Shown here: positions 11,035 to 22,296 of the stretch, piece by piece
Layout of the letters: every line of letters begins with the position of its first letter
Position numbering within the stretch: position 1 is the stretch's first letter
Origin: Argyresthia goedartella
Taxonomy: Eukaryota > Arthropoda > Insecta > Lepidoptera > Argyresthiidae
Assembly: GCA_949825045.1 (NCBI GenBank)
Contig: OX463818.1
Location: 27,978,906-28,042,905, forward strand
Direction of reading: 5' to 3'
Length of the DNA stretch: 64,000 nt
Notes under the pieces: generated by a model
What the model saw: the letters and a program-made list of their open reading frames with translations, nothing else
Told to the model about the DNA's origin: nothing
Databases searched by the model: none
Made by a program: the position numbers and the translations under genes

Positions 11035-12342
11035 CACAGTCAGGTCATAAGTTCTGTCACACAATAAAAACTTTTGAATTTAGAACGCTGGCCACAAAAA
11101 AGTTTATTGAATTCGAATTTCGAATTTTTCATGAAAATAAAAATGTGTACTTTTTAGAATTTTCCTCATTTTTAAATATGGAGTGGACACTTAAAGAAGA
11201 CCGTGTCGCAGTTATTGCGTTGCATCGTTGCGGTTACGCGCCAATTCAGAATTTCGACTTACTGAAAAATTTGAATATAACCAAAAGATTCGTTTATCGT
11301 ACCATAAAACGATACAATGAAGACTCTAGTGTAGATGACAGGTCAAGAAGTGTTCGCCCTCGCTCTGTTAGGACTCCAGCAGTGATAAAAGCTGTGAAGG
11401 CGCGAATTCAAATAAATCCCAAACGTAAGCAGAAACTGTTGGCCCTTCAGATGGGGTTAAGCAGGACCACGGTGAAAAGGGTGTTAAATGAAGACTTAGG
11501 GCTTAGGGCATATCGAAGAAAACAGGACATCGTTTGGACGCTCGTTTAATGGACCTGAGACTGAAGAGATGCCGCGCTTTGTTGAAGCGGTACGCGGGAA
11601 AAAAGCATCGGGAAATTCTTTTTTCGGATGAAAAAATTTTCACTGTGGAAGAGAGCTACAACAAACAAAATGATAAGGTGTATGCACGCAGCAGTGAAGA
11701 AGCGAGCAACCGTATTCCGCGTGTCAAACGAGGTCATTTTCCATCCTCGCTCATGGTTTGGTTGAGAGTCTCTTATTGGGGCTTAACTGAGGTACATTTT
11801 TGTGAGAAAGGCGTAAAAACGAATGCAGTTGTGTATCAAAATACAGTCCTCAAGAACCTTGTGGAACCTGTTTCTCATACCATGTTTAATAACAGGCACT
11901 GGGTATTCCAACAAGATTCTGCGCCAGCTCATAGAGCGAAAAGCACACAAGACTGGCTGGCGGCGCGTGAAATCGACTTCATCCGGCACGAAGACTGGCC
12001 CTCCTCCAGTCCAGATTTGAGTCCGTTAGATTACAAGATATGGCAACACTTGGAGGAAAAGGCCTGCTCAAAGCCTCATCCTGATTTGGAGTCACTCAAG
12101 GCATCCTTGATTAAGGCAGCCGCCGATATTGACATGGACCTCGTTCGTGCTGCGATAGACGACTGGCCGCGCAGAATAAAGGCCTGTATTCAAAATCGCG
12201 GGAGTAATTTTGAATAAACTTTATTACCATAAGAATCTATGTTTTATTAAGTTGATTTTGCTATATAAATGTTTACATAAATAATAAACATGTCTAAATT
12301 ATTTCATATTGCACATGTGACAGAACTTATGACCTGACTATG
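11035..12342 (+). mobile_element. maT-type (DD37D) Tc1/mariner transposon, copy 1
   Basis: The element is 1308 bp, flanked by TA/TA at 11033-11034 and 12343-12344. The termini start CACAGTCAGGTCATAAG on the left; the right end reads CATAGTCAGGTCATAAG in reverse complement, giving about 27-bp inverted repeats with one mismatch. It lies in the 3' UTR of NLR-1. A near-identical copy is at 59139-60808. Confidence 0.9.
11178..12217 (+). pseudogene. maT transposase, one-base frameshift
   Basis: Cut-and-paste transposase of the IS630/Tc1/mariner superfamily. The N-terminal part (MEWTLKEDRVAV) holds helix-turn-helix DNA-binding regions, including KQKLLALQMGLSRTTVKRV. The catalytic triad is visible: LFSDEKIFT (first Asp), VFQQDSAPAHR (second) and SPDLSPLDYK (third Asp, in PLD). 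There are 37 residues between the second and third Asp, the DD37D pattern of maT elements. The frame shifts near 11516-11523, where copy 1 has GAAGAAAACAGG and copy 2 has one more A. Apart from that missing A the gene looks intact, so loss is recent. I start it at the ATG opening MEWTL; the track frame begins further upstream without extra homology. Confidence 0.85.
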
Positions 12343-12636
12343 TATATATAAGTACATAGTATATGTTTGATATATATAAAATTTTTTGCTTTTGTATTTT
12401 ATTTAGTATATATCATTTATTAAATTATTATGTTTTAGTTGTAAACAATTAGATGTGTACAGTTTTATTGCGCACTAGGACTCTCCTGTTGCACAATTTT
12501 TCCTGTCCTACCTAGGTTTGCTGGTAGAAATCTCTCTTTAGAGATAAGCTCGCCTTTGCTCATAACATGTTTTGTTACCTTACTATTAAGATTTCTGTGC
12601 AATAAAGAATATGAATATGAATATGAATATGAATAA

Positions 12637-13096
12637 TTATAATCAATTATAATTATAATTTCATACCAAAACTAAAAGATTCAAGTAAGCTCTTACAAAA
12701 TAAAATAGCTCAAATATATCTATAGTAATATATTAAGTTGTGGATGTCATAAAATAAATATTAGCGTAAAAATTATTCATTGGGTATTTGACGTAAACAT
12801 AAAACGATGCAATAAATCAATATTGTAAAAATTTCATTGTGAATTTGATGTAAACATAAAACGAAGCAATAAATTAAAGTGAAAAAAACTCATTCATGAT
12901 TTGATGTAAAACATAAAAAGATGGTATTACTTAATAGTGTTTAAAATTTTCATATACAATCCGAAATATCCTTCTCGCGGATGAGGGGTTGATAGAGACT
13001 AAGGAACTCCTTGTGTCGATCTAGCTATGATCATGAGATATCATTTTGTTGAGTTCTGATTAGTTTTGAGTATACTGGTCCGGAACATTACGACCT
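12637..13096. repeat. AT-rich spacer with a degenerate tandem repeat of about 65 bp
   Basis: Between about 12765 and 12925 the motif gatgtaaacataaaacga-g recurs three times with divergence (near 12790, 12848 and 12902), each followed by gcaataaat or a similar run. No gene seen. Confidence 0.5.
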
Positions 13097-13163
13097 CTAT
13101 GATTGGTGACCGATACTCTGGTTTACAAACCTGAGGATCCAGAGTTCCTGGGTTCGAATCCCA
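13097..13163 (+). repeat. tRNA-like SINE head fragment
   Basis: Contains a good RNA polymerase III B box (GGTTCGAATCCC at 13151-13162) and an anticodon-arm-like GGTTTACAAACCTGAGG. A clean A box and an acceptor stem are missing, so I call a tRNA-derived SINE remnant rather than a tRNA gene. Confidence 0.45.
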
Positions 13164-13339
13164 AAAAACTTCAGCGCTGAGTCTGTAGAGTTGTTTTTCG
13201 ATTCGACTACATAGGCATGCTACGTTATTTATTTTGCCCATTCGAGTCTTTTACGTATTTCGTACAGGAAGGATACAAATATACTTTTTAACTCCATAAC
13301 CTATATTTATGTCCTGAACTACATCACCTGTCTATTAAG

Positions 13340-13612
13340 AACCCGTTCTGTATATCCACCCATGATTCCAGAAACCTGGAAGGCGACGACGGCACCCTCA
13401 TCACGGAACTAGTCCAATCCCTCGTTTCCTCCAACATCCTCACGCAAACTTCCCTCCTAAACCGGGAACCAGATCTGGACTCTTTGATCAAGATGCCGAG
13501 GGACATGACTGCTGAACCGCATACGACTTTTCCGAGGGTTCTGGGCTTGGTGTGGCTGACTGTGACTGATCCGGCTACGATGAAGCAGTCGGGGTGGTGT
13601 TCCATTAAGAAG
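13340..13612 (+). CDS. Putative host-gene exon, 91 codons
   Basis: Phase 0 at both ends. It begins after ...tctattaag and ends AAG/GTGAAG. The reading is strongly protein-like: NPFCISTHDSRNLEGDDG, LITELVQSLVSSNILTQ, PRVLGLVWLTVTDPATM, ending GWCSIKK. GC content is well above the surrounding AT-rich DNA and there is no stop. It lies 486 bases before a second phase-0 exon on the same strand. The antisense frame over the same bases is a shadow. I do not recognise the family. The helical LITELVQSLVSS-type segment could belong to a large scaffold protein, but that is a guess. Confidence 0.6.
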
Positions 13613-14098
13613 GTGAAGGTTAAGAAGATGTTTCTGCTTTGACCATTCTCGATATGGTCAACACTCTGACTGATAAGAATTGAATACACCTTCTTTAGCT
13701 TTACTTTGAGCTCTTTATGGACATTTAATTGGGTTGGTAACTCTGAATAGATTCGTCTTGGATTCAAATTCACACATAGCTTCAAGCTTTTTCCCATATA
13801 GGCACAGTCGCGCCCACGTTTAGCCTGTTATTTAACCTTACAAAGACTGGACCTGGTTAAGAGGCAACGCAATATAGAACTCACCCTCTTTAGTCCTCTA
13901 CTCCTACGACTACAGATTGATCGCCATAAACTCGACCCTTCCTTTACGCGAAAATAATCTTAACTGTATCGGACACAAGGCTCCCGCGGACCATCGCGTG
14001 GGTCGAGTTTACGGCGCTCAAGCTGTGGCTAGCACATCGCAGCGACTAGTTCTATTGAATCACGCCATTTGTTTCCCCTTATCCACTAGATCACAAAG

Positions 14099-14200
14099 TA
14101 CCTGAAGACGACCAGCCCCTCCGAAGTAGCTCGCCACATGAAAGGGCTCGACACCCTCCTGGCCCGCACCAGGTTCATCATGGAGGACTTCATCCATGCG
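14099..14200 (+). CDS. Putative host-gene exon, 34 codons
   Basis: Preceded by a pyrimidine tract (atttgtttccccttatcc) and AAG; ends GCG/GTATAT. It reads YLKTTSPSEVARHMKG then LDTLLARTRFIMEDFIHA, open and phase 0-0, so it joins cleanly to the exon ending at 13612. Coding character and splice borders are good. Identity unknown. The following intron would contain BEL-1. Confidence 0.6.
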
Positions 14201-14265
14201 GTATATTTATCTTTGGTCTGACCCTAACTAAGGGTTTGGCCTTGGAAATCTGGAGCTCGAGTCCG

Positions 14266-14432
14266 TTATGAAACACGAATAGCAAAAGTGTATTGATTGC
14301 TCGCAAGGGTGCAAAATTCCGTACTTGGATTGGCAGTCTGTGTCCAAACAGATTATGCGCTATCGACAAGCCAAATACGGAAATTTGCGCTCTTAGGAGC
14401 ATTCTATCATTATTGCTATTCGTGTTTCATAA
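14266..14432. repeat. Hairpin (MITE-like) element
   Basis: A perfect 20-bp inverted repeat at 14266-14285 and 14413-14432, with a further imperfect inverted match inside (GCAAAATTCCGTACTTGG against CCAAATACGGAAATTTGC). A related, more decayed sequence containing tgctatcgctatgcgtttcc and ttgggcccc lies near 29330-29385, so it is dispersed. Confidence 0.7.
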
Positions 14433-14588
14433 GAGAATCGGGCCCCTGTAAGCGATCCCTATATCCGTCCCTTTCTAACAAACCAAGTGAAAAACTCGAC
14501 TCAAAAATCTCCGAACATCTTCACACGCCTATCCTACACTTCAGCGGTAATCGGTAATATTGCCCGACGGCGTAAAAGGAGGGAGATG

Positions 14589-14745
14589 TTTTTAGTGTTC
14601 CGTACCCGAAGTATGCCAAACGGGACCCTATTACTAAGCCTGCGCTGTCTATCCATCACCGGAGGACTGTATCTCATGAACCGTAATAGGTATATAATTG
14701 TTTTTTACAGATTGTGTATTTCTTTTACCGCAAAAGCAAAAAATA
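14589..14745 (+). repeat. 5' part of the SINE-like repeat
   Basis: Matches the start of the 425-835 repeat (gttccgtacccgaag, then ccctattactaagcc and ctgtatctcatgaacc) and ends in A-rich DNA. The 3' half is missing. Confidence 0.65.
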
Positions 14746-15376
14746 ATTGACTCCACGAGATTTTATAAATTAAAGGGGGTTAAATTAAGTTAAAGAGACG
14801 TGTTTTAATATTCAAAACCCTGTGAATAACCAAATCATCATGATTTAAATATCACGCAAATTTTCCGGCACCTTTTATCGTCGCCGGCGCAATAGGTCTG
14901 ACGTCGGATCCGTAATCTGTAGAGAATGGTGTTTAATATTCATGCTTCGGAACGCGCCTCGGTTTTTTGTTGCGCGGATCGACCGCGAGTGAGCGGAACA
15001 TCACTAGCTAGCTGTCACTTTGCACGTGGAAAAATTGTCGGCGGTCAAACATCGGGGCTTTGGCTGAATGTTATTTATAATAATCTCGTACTAATCGTCA
15101 AGAAATTAGTAGATTTCACGTCATCGTAGTGAGTGCTTCGTGCTGTCAAAGGTTGAAGTGAGTCGGACACCAATTCGTCGCGTGCACCAGCAGCGGGCTA
15201 CGACACGAGTAAGATTCGACTCCCAACACCCCCCACCCTTGTGTTCCTCATCCCGTACTCCTGCCTCGAATCTGAACTTTCGAATACCAGTCGACGGTGT
15301 CAAGGTCAGTACTACTTTGTGACATTCCATTGTAAAACAACCCTTCCACCCTTTCGGTTGAGGCGTGGATTTAACA

Positions 15377-16058
15377 TTTTGGTAGCAGAGGCGTGGTTTC
15401 CTAGTAGGAAATCGATTCACGGACGGTTGTAGGGTTGTTTTTTTTGCCGCGTTGTAGTGGGAGAGGTTTCCTCAGATTGGTCGGCAATCTTTGTTGTGAG
15501 TGAGTCTTTTGTGGTCGGTATACCACAATTTAGGTTCATTTTCGGTTAGTGAACGTATAATTAACGATTTAGTTAACGATTATTATAAATTTGTAGTCGG
15601 AAACTACTGTTGTGTGCATAAGGATTAAAAAGTCATTCCGCGAAGTAACTATATTGTATTACTTGTGGTAGAGCGTCGGGTTCTATAGTATTGCAGTGTT
15701 GTTTCGGTTTACAGAGCAGGGTCAGGCTATTTAAGGGGTATTAAGCTGATTTTGCTATATTGTTTAGGTTTATAGTCTCGGAGCCCACCACCCTTTTTTT
15801 ATAATACATTTTTGTGTGTTATTTTTTATTGTGCTTTATGGTGGCATTTTCTTATTGATTTAGAGTGTATAGTTATAAGGTGTTATCCACAGGGCGACCA
15901 TATTAAATATTTTTAGGACTTAATTGTGTTTGTAGTCGCTTCAGTTTTGACAACTTAGTTTTAATTTCTGTGCCCAGCGCTGACGGGCAAGTGCTGGTCT
16001 CTGGCTATATTTAGTTCGGTAGTGAAGTATAGGACCAGAATCCATTCAATCGGTCAAC
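15377..16058 (+). other. BEL-1 leader with primer-binding site
   Basis: Untranslated stretch between the LTR and gag. TGGTAGCAGAGGCGTGG at 15380 matches TGGTAGCTAGAGCGTGG at the same place in BEL-2, consistent with the tRNA primer site. Nothing else recognised. Confidence 0.65.
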
Positions 16059-17847
16059 ATGGCACCTTCACCTTTGACGGTACTGCGGAATGGTGTCCGG
16101 GAGGAAATGAGATGGCTCGCCCATACTCATCAGTATGTGGAGCGACTGGACATGGATGATGTCCTGCTCGAGCGTGTGGAGGACGCAATGACACGCGTCG
16201 GGAAGGTGTGTCGGCTGAAGCTCTCGGGCTTACTGATGAAGCTTCGGTGGCTACAGTGAAACAGCTCTGCGCGGATGCTGACCAAGCGATGGAATGCTTG
16301 GGTGACATCGAGCGTCGCGCGGAGAAAATTAAGCGGTGGCGAAGGAATGACCGTGGGGAGGGTAACGGAGACCCACCCCCGAAGGGTGTTGTTGGACGGC
16401 TGCCACACCTGGAGATTCCGGCCTTCAGTGGGGCAATTGATGAGTGGCCGGCCTTCATCAATTTATTTGATAGTTTGGTCCACGTTCGGGACGACCTGGA
16501 CAACGCCTACAAGTTGGCCCAACTATTGATGGCTCTGCGGGGTGAACCGAAGGAGTTGGTCGGTCACCTAACGGTCACGGCGGGCAACTACGATATAGCA
16601 AGGTCCATATTGTTGGACCGCTACCAACACAAACGGCGGTTGGTTGATGCGCAGCTAGGGAAGCTGTTTAGCATCCCTAGAGTAACCCGGGATGTTGACA
16701 TCCGAGTACAAGTGCTCAACCCAGTGCTGGTGGCCACTAAGGCCCTTCAGAACCTTGGTCTTCCGGTAGACTAATGGTCATATATTATTCTATATATGGT
16801 TTTGTCACGGTTGCCTGCAGCTGTTCAAAGTCGGTTTGAACAGCTGCATGGGGGCAGTAGCACGGAACTGCCCACACTTGTCCAATTGACAGATTTTTTG
16901 GAGGGTGAATGTAGGCGATGTGACACACTGGACACGGAGGCCAGTGTGCAGCGCCAACCCGCGCGGATGCGGGAGGGGCTGCACCCCCCGCCCCCACGGG
17001 GGGGTGGGAGGTCGAAACAATTTGGCGTTTTGAATGCCGCGCCGTCGGGTGATGGCTGTGTGCACAGTGCCGGTCATGACGTGACCAGTTGCGCCAAATT
17101 TAAGGCGCTCGGGGTAGCTTCCCGCAGGAAGATAGTCTTCCGTCACCGATTGTGTTTCGGTTGTTTGGGGCCGCACACGCTGAGCGAGTGCTCGCGCGCG
17201 TTCCCGTGTGAGTGCTGTGGTGGCAAGCACCACATCGTGTTGTGCCTGAATCGGTCAGGCCCTTCGGATGGTCACCAGGATCGGACTCAGGTTGGTCGGC
17301 CACAGGGCCCAACCAGGGCTGGACCCAGTCCCCCTCCGGGCAACGGCAGTCACCAACGGGGTGACTGGGGTACCCACGGACGGGACCCCCCCCCCCCCGA
17401 GGGCAAAGGGGCAGCGCGGGGGGTAACATGCGGGATAGCCGGGGTTCGGTCGCCGCTGTCCACGGTCAGCGAGGACTTCGGGCCGCTGGCTCACCGTGTG
17501 TTACGGGCGAGAGTCAGATAGCACCTATGAGTGGCGTGAGGGCTGGGAGTCCACCACCTTCTGCGCCACCCTGCCCGTCGCTCTGGGAGGCGAACAGTCG
17601 GATGTCGCCCCCATTCCTAGAGCGCCCCAGGTTGGATCCGCTCTCCCCCATTCATCCACGGTGCGCACCGGGCACACCGTACACCGTCCGGTATGGTCGG
17701 ATACCGGGACAGCGAGGGGCCTATTATACGGGTTGGGACCCCTTGATGCACATACGGTCTGATATGCCGGTTGCATATCAGCAGCCGAGTTACTCCGAGT
17801 CCGATGGAGGTCTCAGCGGGTTCGGATCCCGTGGAGGTTCCCGCTAG
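16059..17847 (+). pseudogene. BEL-1 Gag, frameshifted, ending at a UAG shared with BEL-2
   Basis: It begins MAPSPLTVLRNGVREEMRW. After a frameshift near 16205 it continues through the BEL/Pao capsid region (LPHLEIPAFSGAIDEW, FINLFDSLVH, LRGEPKELVGHLTV) and Cys/His knuckles (CFGCLGPHTLSEC, CECCGGKHHIVLC). A TAA at 16772 and another frame change near 17430-17520 break it. The last part (MSPPFLERPRLD, GWDPLMHI) aligns with BEL-2 Gag and ends GGSR-UAG at 17845-17847. After that UAG the same frame continues into the protease. Gag would package element RNA into particles. Confidence 0.8.
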
Positions 17848-20800
17848 GGACACGCCGCCCACTTACAGGATGCCGCCACTCCACAAACAGTCACGCTCCC
17901 CACCGCCTCTGTGATAGCGTGGAGTTCGGACGGCAATTCATGTGTGGCACGAGCACTATTGGACTCGGGGCCCCAGGGGTGCTTAGTCTCGTGCAACCTT
18001 GTAAGACGGTTGGGCATTTCGGTAAGGGAGTATCCACATTCCATTCGGGGAATTGGGAACACGGAAGTCGGTTCCGTTAAGGGAGTATGTCGGATTACTC
18101 TCTCGTCACGGGTGGATTCATCGGTGAATCTGACGGTCACGGCATTAGTCATGCCTAATGTGATGGGCTCACACCCTCACGTACGGTTGTCGCCCTCGGT
18201 GCGACAGTTGGTCGCTGGGTTGTCACTGGCTGACCCGGAGTTTGATATTCCGGGCCCAGTAGACATTTTATTGGGTGTTGATGCCTTGGGATACCTGTTA
18301 GTGCCAGGTGTCCACGTGTTGCAGGCGACTGGTCTGGTTTCGGTCAACACCAGACTGCGCCATGCGGTAATGGGTCCGGTCATGCCGGCTGCCCCACGCC
18401 TAGCGACTAGTAGTCCCTTATTCGGTTCTGTACTCTCGGAGGTGATACAGAAGTTTTGGGAGGTGGAGGAACCACCTACGGTCCGCCGGTTGGACCCGGT
18501 TGAAGAAGAGTGTGAACAGTTTTATCGGAACAATACTGGTCGCCTTCGGTCAGGTCGATTTATCACACGTCTTCCATTCCGGAGTGATCGCCCACCGCTG
18601 GGCAGTTCACACCATGCAGCCGAGACGCGGCTTCTGTCGATGGAACGACGCATGAAGCGTGACGGGATTTTCCGGCAGAAGTAAGTCAACTTCATGCGGG
18701 AATACGAGTCGCTCGGCCACATGTCGGTTTCGGGTATCGACTGGAAGCGTGAAGACCACTGCTTCCTGCCTCATCACGCGGTCTTGAGGACCCCTGAGGG
18801 CAAAATACGGGTAGTGTTCGATGGATCGGCATCAACATCTAACGGCATGAACCTGAACCAGTGTTTGCATTCAGGGCCGAAGTTGAACCATGACATCGCG
18901 GATGTTATCACACGGTTCCGTCGACACAATGTTGTGTTTGTAGCTGACATCCGGATGATGTTTAGCAGACGGTCATTCACCCTGACGATAGACGGTATCA
19001 ACTGATACTGTGGCGAGAGAGCCCAGATCAGCCTATCAGGGTGTACGAGCTGAACACCAACACGTACGGGCTACGGTCTAGTCCTTATTTGGCGATTCGC
19101 ACTCTGCGGGAGTTAGTTTCTGCGGGAGGCGCTCGCTCGACGGGACGATCTAGTTGAGCTCTTACGTGGTGGAGGTTACGAGCTCCGGAAATGGATGTCG
19201 AACTCTCCAGAGTTACAGTCTGGTCTTCCGGATGACTACCAGCAGGATCCCCACATTTTCGAAAATCTGGAAAATCCGAATATGTTGTCGGTATTAGGCG
19301 TCCAGTACCAGCCGGTGTCAGACATGTTTTCGTATCGGGTCGAGTTGGACTCCCCGAAGGTCTGGACGAAACGGAACGTCCTTTCAACGGTGGCTAGGAC
19401 ATTTGATCCAAACGGGTGGATCACCCCGGTAACATTTCAGCTCAAGTGTTTTATGCAGCAATTGTGGTCTGCTGAGCTGAAATGGGACGACCCGATCGGC
19501 GGGTCATCGAGCTCAGAGTGGGAATCGTTCTTTTCGACCCTCCCTGGCATCAATCGGATTTCACTGCCACGGAGGTTGGTCCCCACCAAACGATACACCG
19601 CCACCCTGCATGGGTTTTGCGATGCCTCGGAGAAGGGCTACGGAGCTGCGGTGTATCTGCGTACGGTCGACTCCTCGGGGGAGGTTGATGTGCGGTTGGT
19701 CATGGCCAAGAGCAAGGTTGCGCCGTTGCGCACTCGCCTGACCATTCCCAAATTAGAGCTTTCAGGAGCGGCTCTCCTGACTCGTCTGGTCAACCACACG
19801 ATGACGGTTCTTCGTGGGTCAATAGCGTTAGAAGATACGGTCTACGCTTGGACGGACAGCCAGATCGTGTTATGCTGGCTGAAGGCTTCAGTTCACAAGC
19901 TGGAGATTTTTGTGGCGAATCGGGTTTCGCAGATTTTGAATTTGGAGGTTCCCCTAATCTGGAGACATGTTCCAGGGGAAATGAACCCAGCAGACTGTGC
20001 GTCTCGTGGGTGTCACGCTCCGGAGTTAGTTGGACATCCCTTGTGGTGGGGTCCAAAATGGTTGACTCAAGCCGAATCGGATTGGCCAATGAGTCCACGC
20101 GTTACCTCGGCGAACGGCGCCTTGACAGTCGGTGTCTGTACGACGCAACCAGAGCCGGAAGAGGAGTTCAGCCTGCTGGAACGGTACAGCTCGCTCGACA
20201 AGCTGGTCAATGTGACCGCCTGGATCTTCCGATTTGCGCGGAATTGTCGCAATTCTGAGGCGCAACGAGTGCGGACACAGGTCCTGACACCACGGGAACG
20301 GAACCATGCGTTGTTCGCATTGGTACGGAACGTGCAGACGGTGCACTTTAAGTCCGAACTGGACATTCTGAGACGCGGACGCGTCCAATTGAAATGAGCT
20401 GTGGCTCGGCTCAACCCGTTTATTGACCCTCAAGGATTGCTGAGGGTAGGAGGTCGGCTGCGGAATGCCAACCTGCCTTATGCGGCTCGCCACGTGCGTG
20501 TGCTTGGCCACGAAGGCAGTCCACTTGGAGGTGGTCAGTGATCTCACTACGGAGGCATTTATCGCATGTCTGGATCGGTTCGTCTCACGAAGGGGCCTCC
20601 CGACATTAATCCGTTCGGACAACGGCACAAATTTTGTCGGAGCCAGGCGATATCTGCAGGAGGTCACCTTAATTCCTGAACGGTAACCAGGACGCCATCG
20701 GTACGGCTTGCTCCCGACGAGGGATTGAATGGGTTTTCAGTCCGCCGGGATGTCCTCATTGGGGAGGAATTTTTGAGGCTGCGGTTAAATCGGCTAAGTC

Positions 20801-21311
20801 GCACCTGACGAGGATCATCGGTGAGACCTCTCTACGCTTTGAAGAGCTTGCGAAACTGTTCTGTAAAATTGAAATGACACTGAACCCGCGTCCGTTGTGC
20901 CCGCTCAGTTCGGATCCAAATGAGTTGGAAGCGTTGACGCCGGGTCACTTCCTGATAGGTCAGCCCCTTAACGCCCTGCCAGAATACCCATTCCGTGATG
21001 TTAAGTTAAGTCGGTTAACTAGGTGGCAGATGTTGCAGCAGATGGCTCAAGATTTTTGGAAACGGTGGTCCCTTGAGTACTTGCACATCTTGCAGCAGCG
21101 CCTTAAGTGGACTGACCGGAGGAGCCCCCCTCAAGTCGGTGATTTGGTGCTGATTAAGGATGCGAACCTGCCATCATTGAGATGGAGACGAGGACGGATC
21201 GTCAATTTGTACACGGGTCGGGATGGCACGCCTCGATCAGCAGAAGTCAAGGTGGGGGACTCGGTCCTCAAGAGAGCGGTCGCATCACTTTCTCGCCTTC
21301 CTATTGATTAG
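17848..21311 (+). pseudogene. BEL-1 Pol (protease, RT, RNase H, integrase), heavily broken
   Basis: The frame runs from the UAG into a protease with ALLDSGPQG. RT motifs survive in part (RVVFDGSAS, VFVADIRMM). A one-base loss near 18963 and a TAA at 18682 break it, and a deletion near 19118 removes the catalytic YVDD segment that BEL-2 keeps. RNase H reads LHGFCDASEKG and YAWTDSQIVLCWL. A TGA at 20395 follows. A deletion near 20490 then removes the zinc-binding head and first catalytic block of integrase, leaving LIRSDNGTNFVG. The C-terminal domain (GDLVLIKDANLPSLRW) ends at a TAG at 21309. Incapable of transposition by itself. Confidence 0.85.
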
Positions 21312-21331
21312 GGACAGGTTCGGGCCTGTCC
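21312..21331 (+). promoter_or_regulatory. Hairpin next to the BEL-1 polypurine tract
   Basis: GGACAGG (21312-21318) pairs with CCTGTCC (21325-21331) across a 6-base loop, just upstream of the purine-rich CGAGCGGGTGAC that meets the 3' LTR. The same stem is present in BEL-2. Confidence 0.5.
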
Positions 21332-22090
21332 GAGCGGGTGACTGTTTAATATTTATGCTTCGGAACGCGCCTCGGTTTTTTGTTGCGCGGATCGACCGCG
21401 AGTGAGCGGAACATCACTAGCTAGCTGTCACTTTGCACGTGGAAAAATATTCGGCGGTCAAGCATCGGGGCTTTGGCTGAATGTTATTTATAATAATCTC
21501 GTACTCGGTAGAGTCAGCGCCCACTAGCGCCACCTGCTCGGACTAAAAGTCAGCTCCTAGATATTTTTTTGTATAAAATAAACAAAACAGTTTTTGTGAT
21601 AAATTCTTCAATAAACACAAAGAACCAAGTGAAGTGCATAATTGGAAGTGTTATCCAAAACTTTATTAATGGATTTGCTACAAAACCAATCAAAATACAT
21701 AAAACGGCAGTGAAGACTTAAAACAGTGAACTTAGTGAATAATAAACCTTAAATATGCGTGAAAAATGAACATCCTTCTGTGTTTTCACAAAGTGTAATA
21801 AATTTACAGTGAATTCATATGTAATAACGTGTAAATACTCCAAAACACGATTTCCCCACCGTTACAGTGCATAATTTTTAAATAGTGCCATCTATTGCAC
21901 AAAAGCGATAGTAACTACATACCTACCTCACCAAAACTACTACCGCCATCTAGTGGCGAATATAAAAAATATATATTATACGGCAAGATCATCCATTCGA
22001 TTACAGACACCACGTCACAGACTTCACAATAGAGGGCGCCTCCAGTCTTAATCGATAACCCGCCTACTGACAGTTACCAAGGGAGCTACG

Positions 22091-22237
22091 CCGGACTACG
22101 TGACATTGCTACGCCGCAGTGCTACGCTACACTACTACGCCGCGCTTGCTACGCCACGTTGATATGCCACGCTGCTACGCCACGCTTCTACGCCGCGCTG
22201 CTCTGCCACGCTGCTACGCCATACTGCTACATAATAC
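22091..22237 (+). repeat. Tandem GCTACGCCACG-type repeats in the NLR-2 5' UTR
   Basis: About ten diverged units of roughly 12-17 bases built on tGCTACGCCacG follow one another in the leader. Arrays of this kind in non-LTR 5' UTRs often have promoter roles; that role is inferred here. Confidence 0.7.
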
Positions 22238-22296
22238 CGTATTTCAGCTGCTGCGCCCAATATAATATAATAAGACAATAAGATAAATAAGCTACA

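Larger units (their letters stand above)
7590..12636 (+). mobile_element. NLR-1: CR1/Jockey-group non-LTR retrotransposon, full-length copy
   Basis: The element comprises a GC-rich 5' leader from about 7.6 kb (border uncertain) with an 8-bp hairpin at 7607-7614/7632-7639, then a (TA)n tract at 7990-8041, one long endonuclease-RT frame at 8078-11014, and a 3' UTR. The element ends near 12636 with TGTGCAATAAAG and a (ATATGA)n tail. The 3' UTR is interrupted by a maT transposon. A second copy lies inverted at about 42.2-51.6 kb; both begin with the same first codons, preceded by AT-rich DNA and no ORF1. The clade (CR1, Daphne or other Jockey-group) is not settled from sequence alone. Confidence 0.8.

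Noticed and set aside
13097..13163. Functional tRNA gene
   Set aside because: The B box is good but no acceptor stem or clean A box can be formed; a SINE head is the simpler reading.
13324..13797. 157-codon minus-strand frame
   Set aside because: Opposite a better plus-strand exon (13340-13612) with splice borders and protein-like composition; the minus frame runs through both exon and intron without a composition change that fits it.
16054..16503. Minus-strand frame over BEL-1 gag
   Set aside because: Antisense shadow of the gag frame, rich in Arg/Ser/Pro as expected of a shadow.
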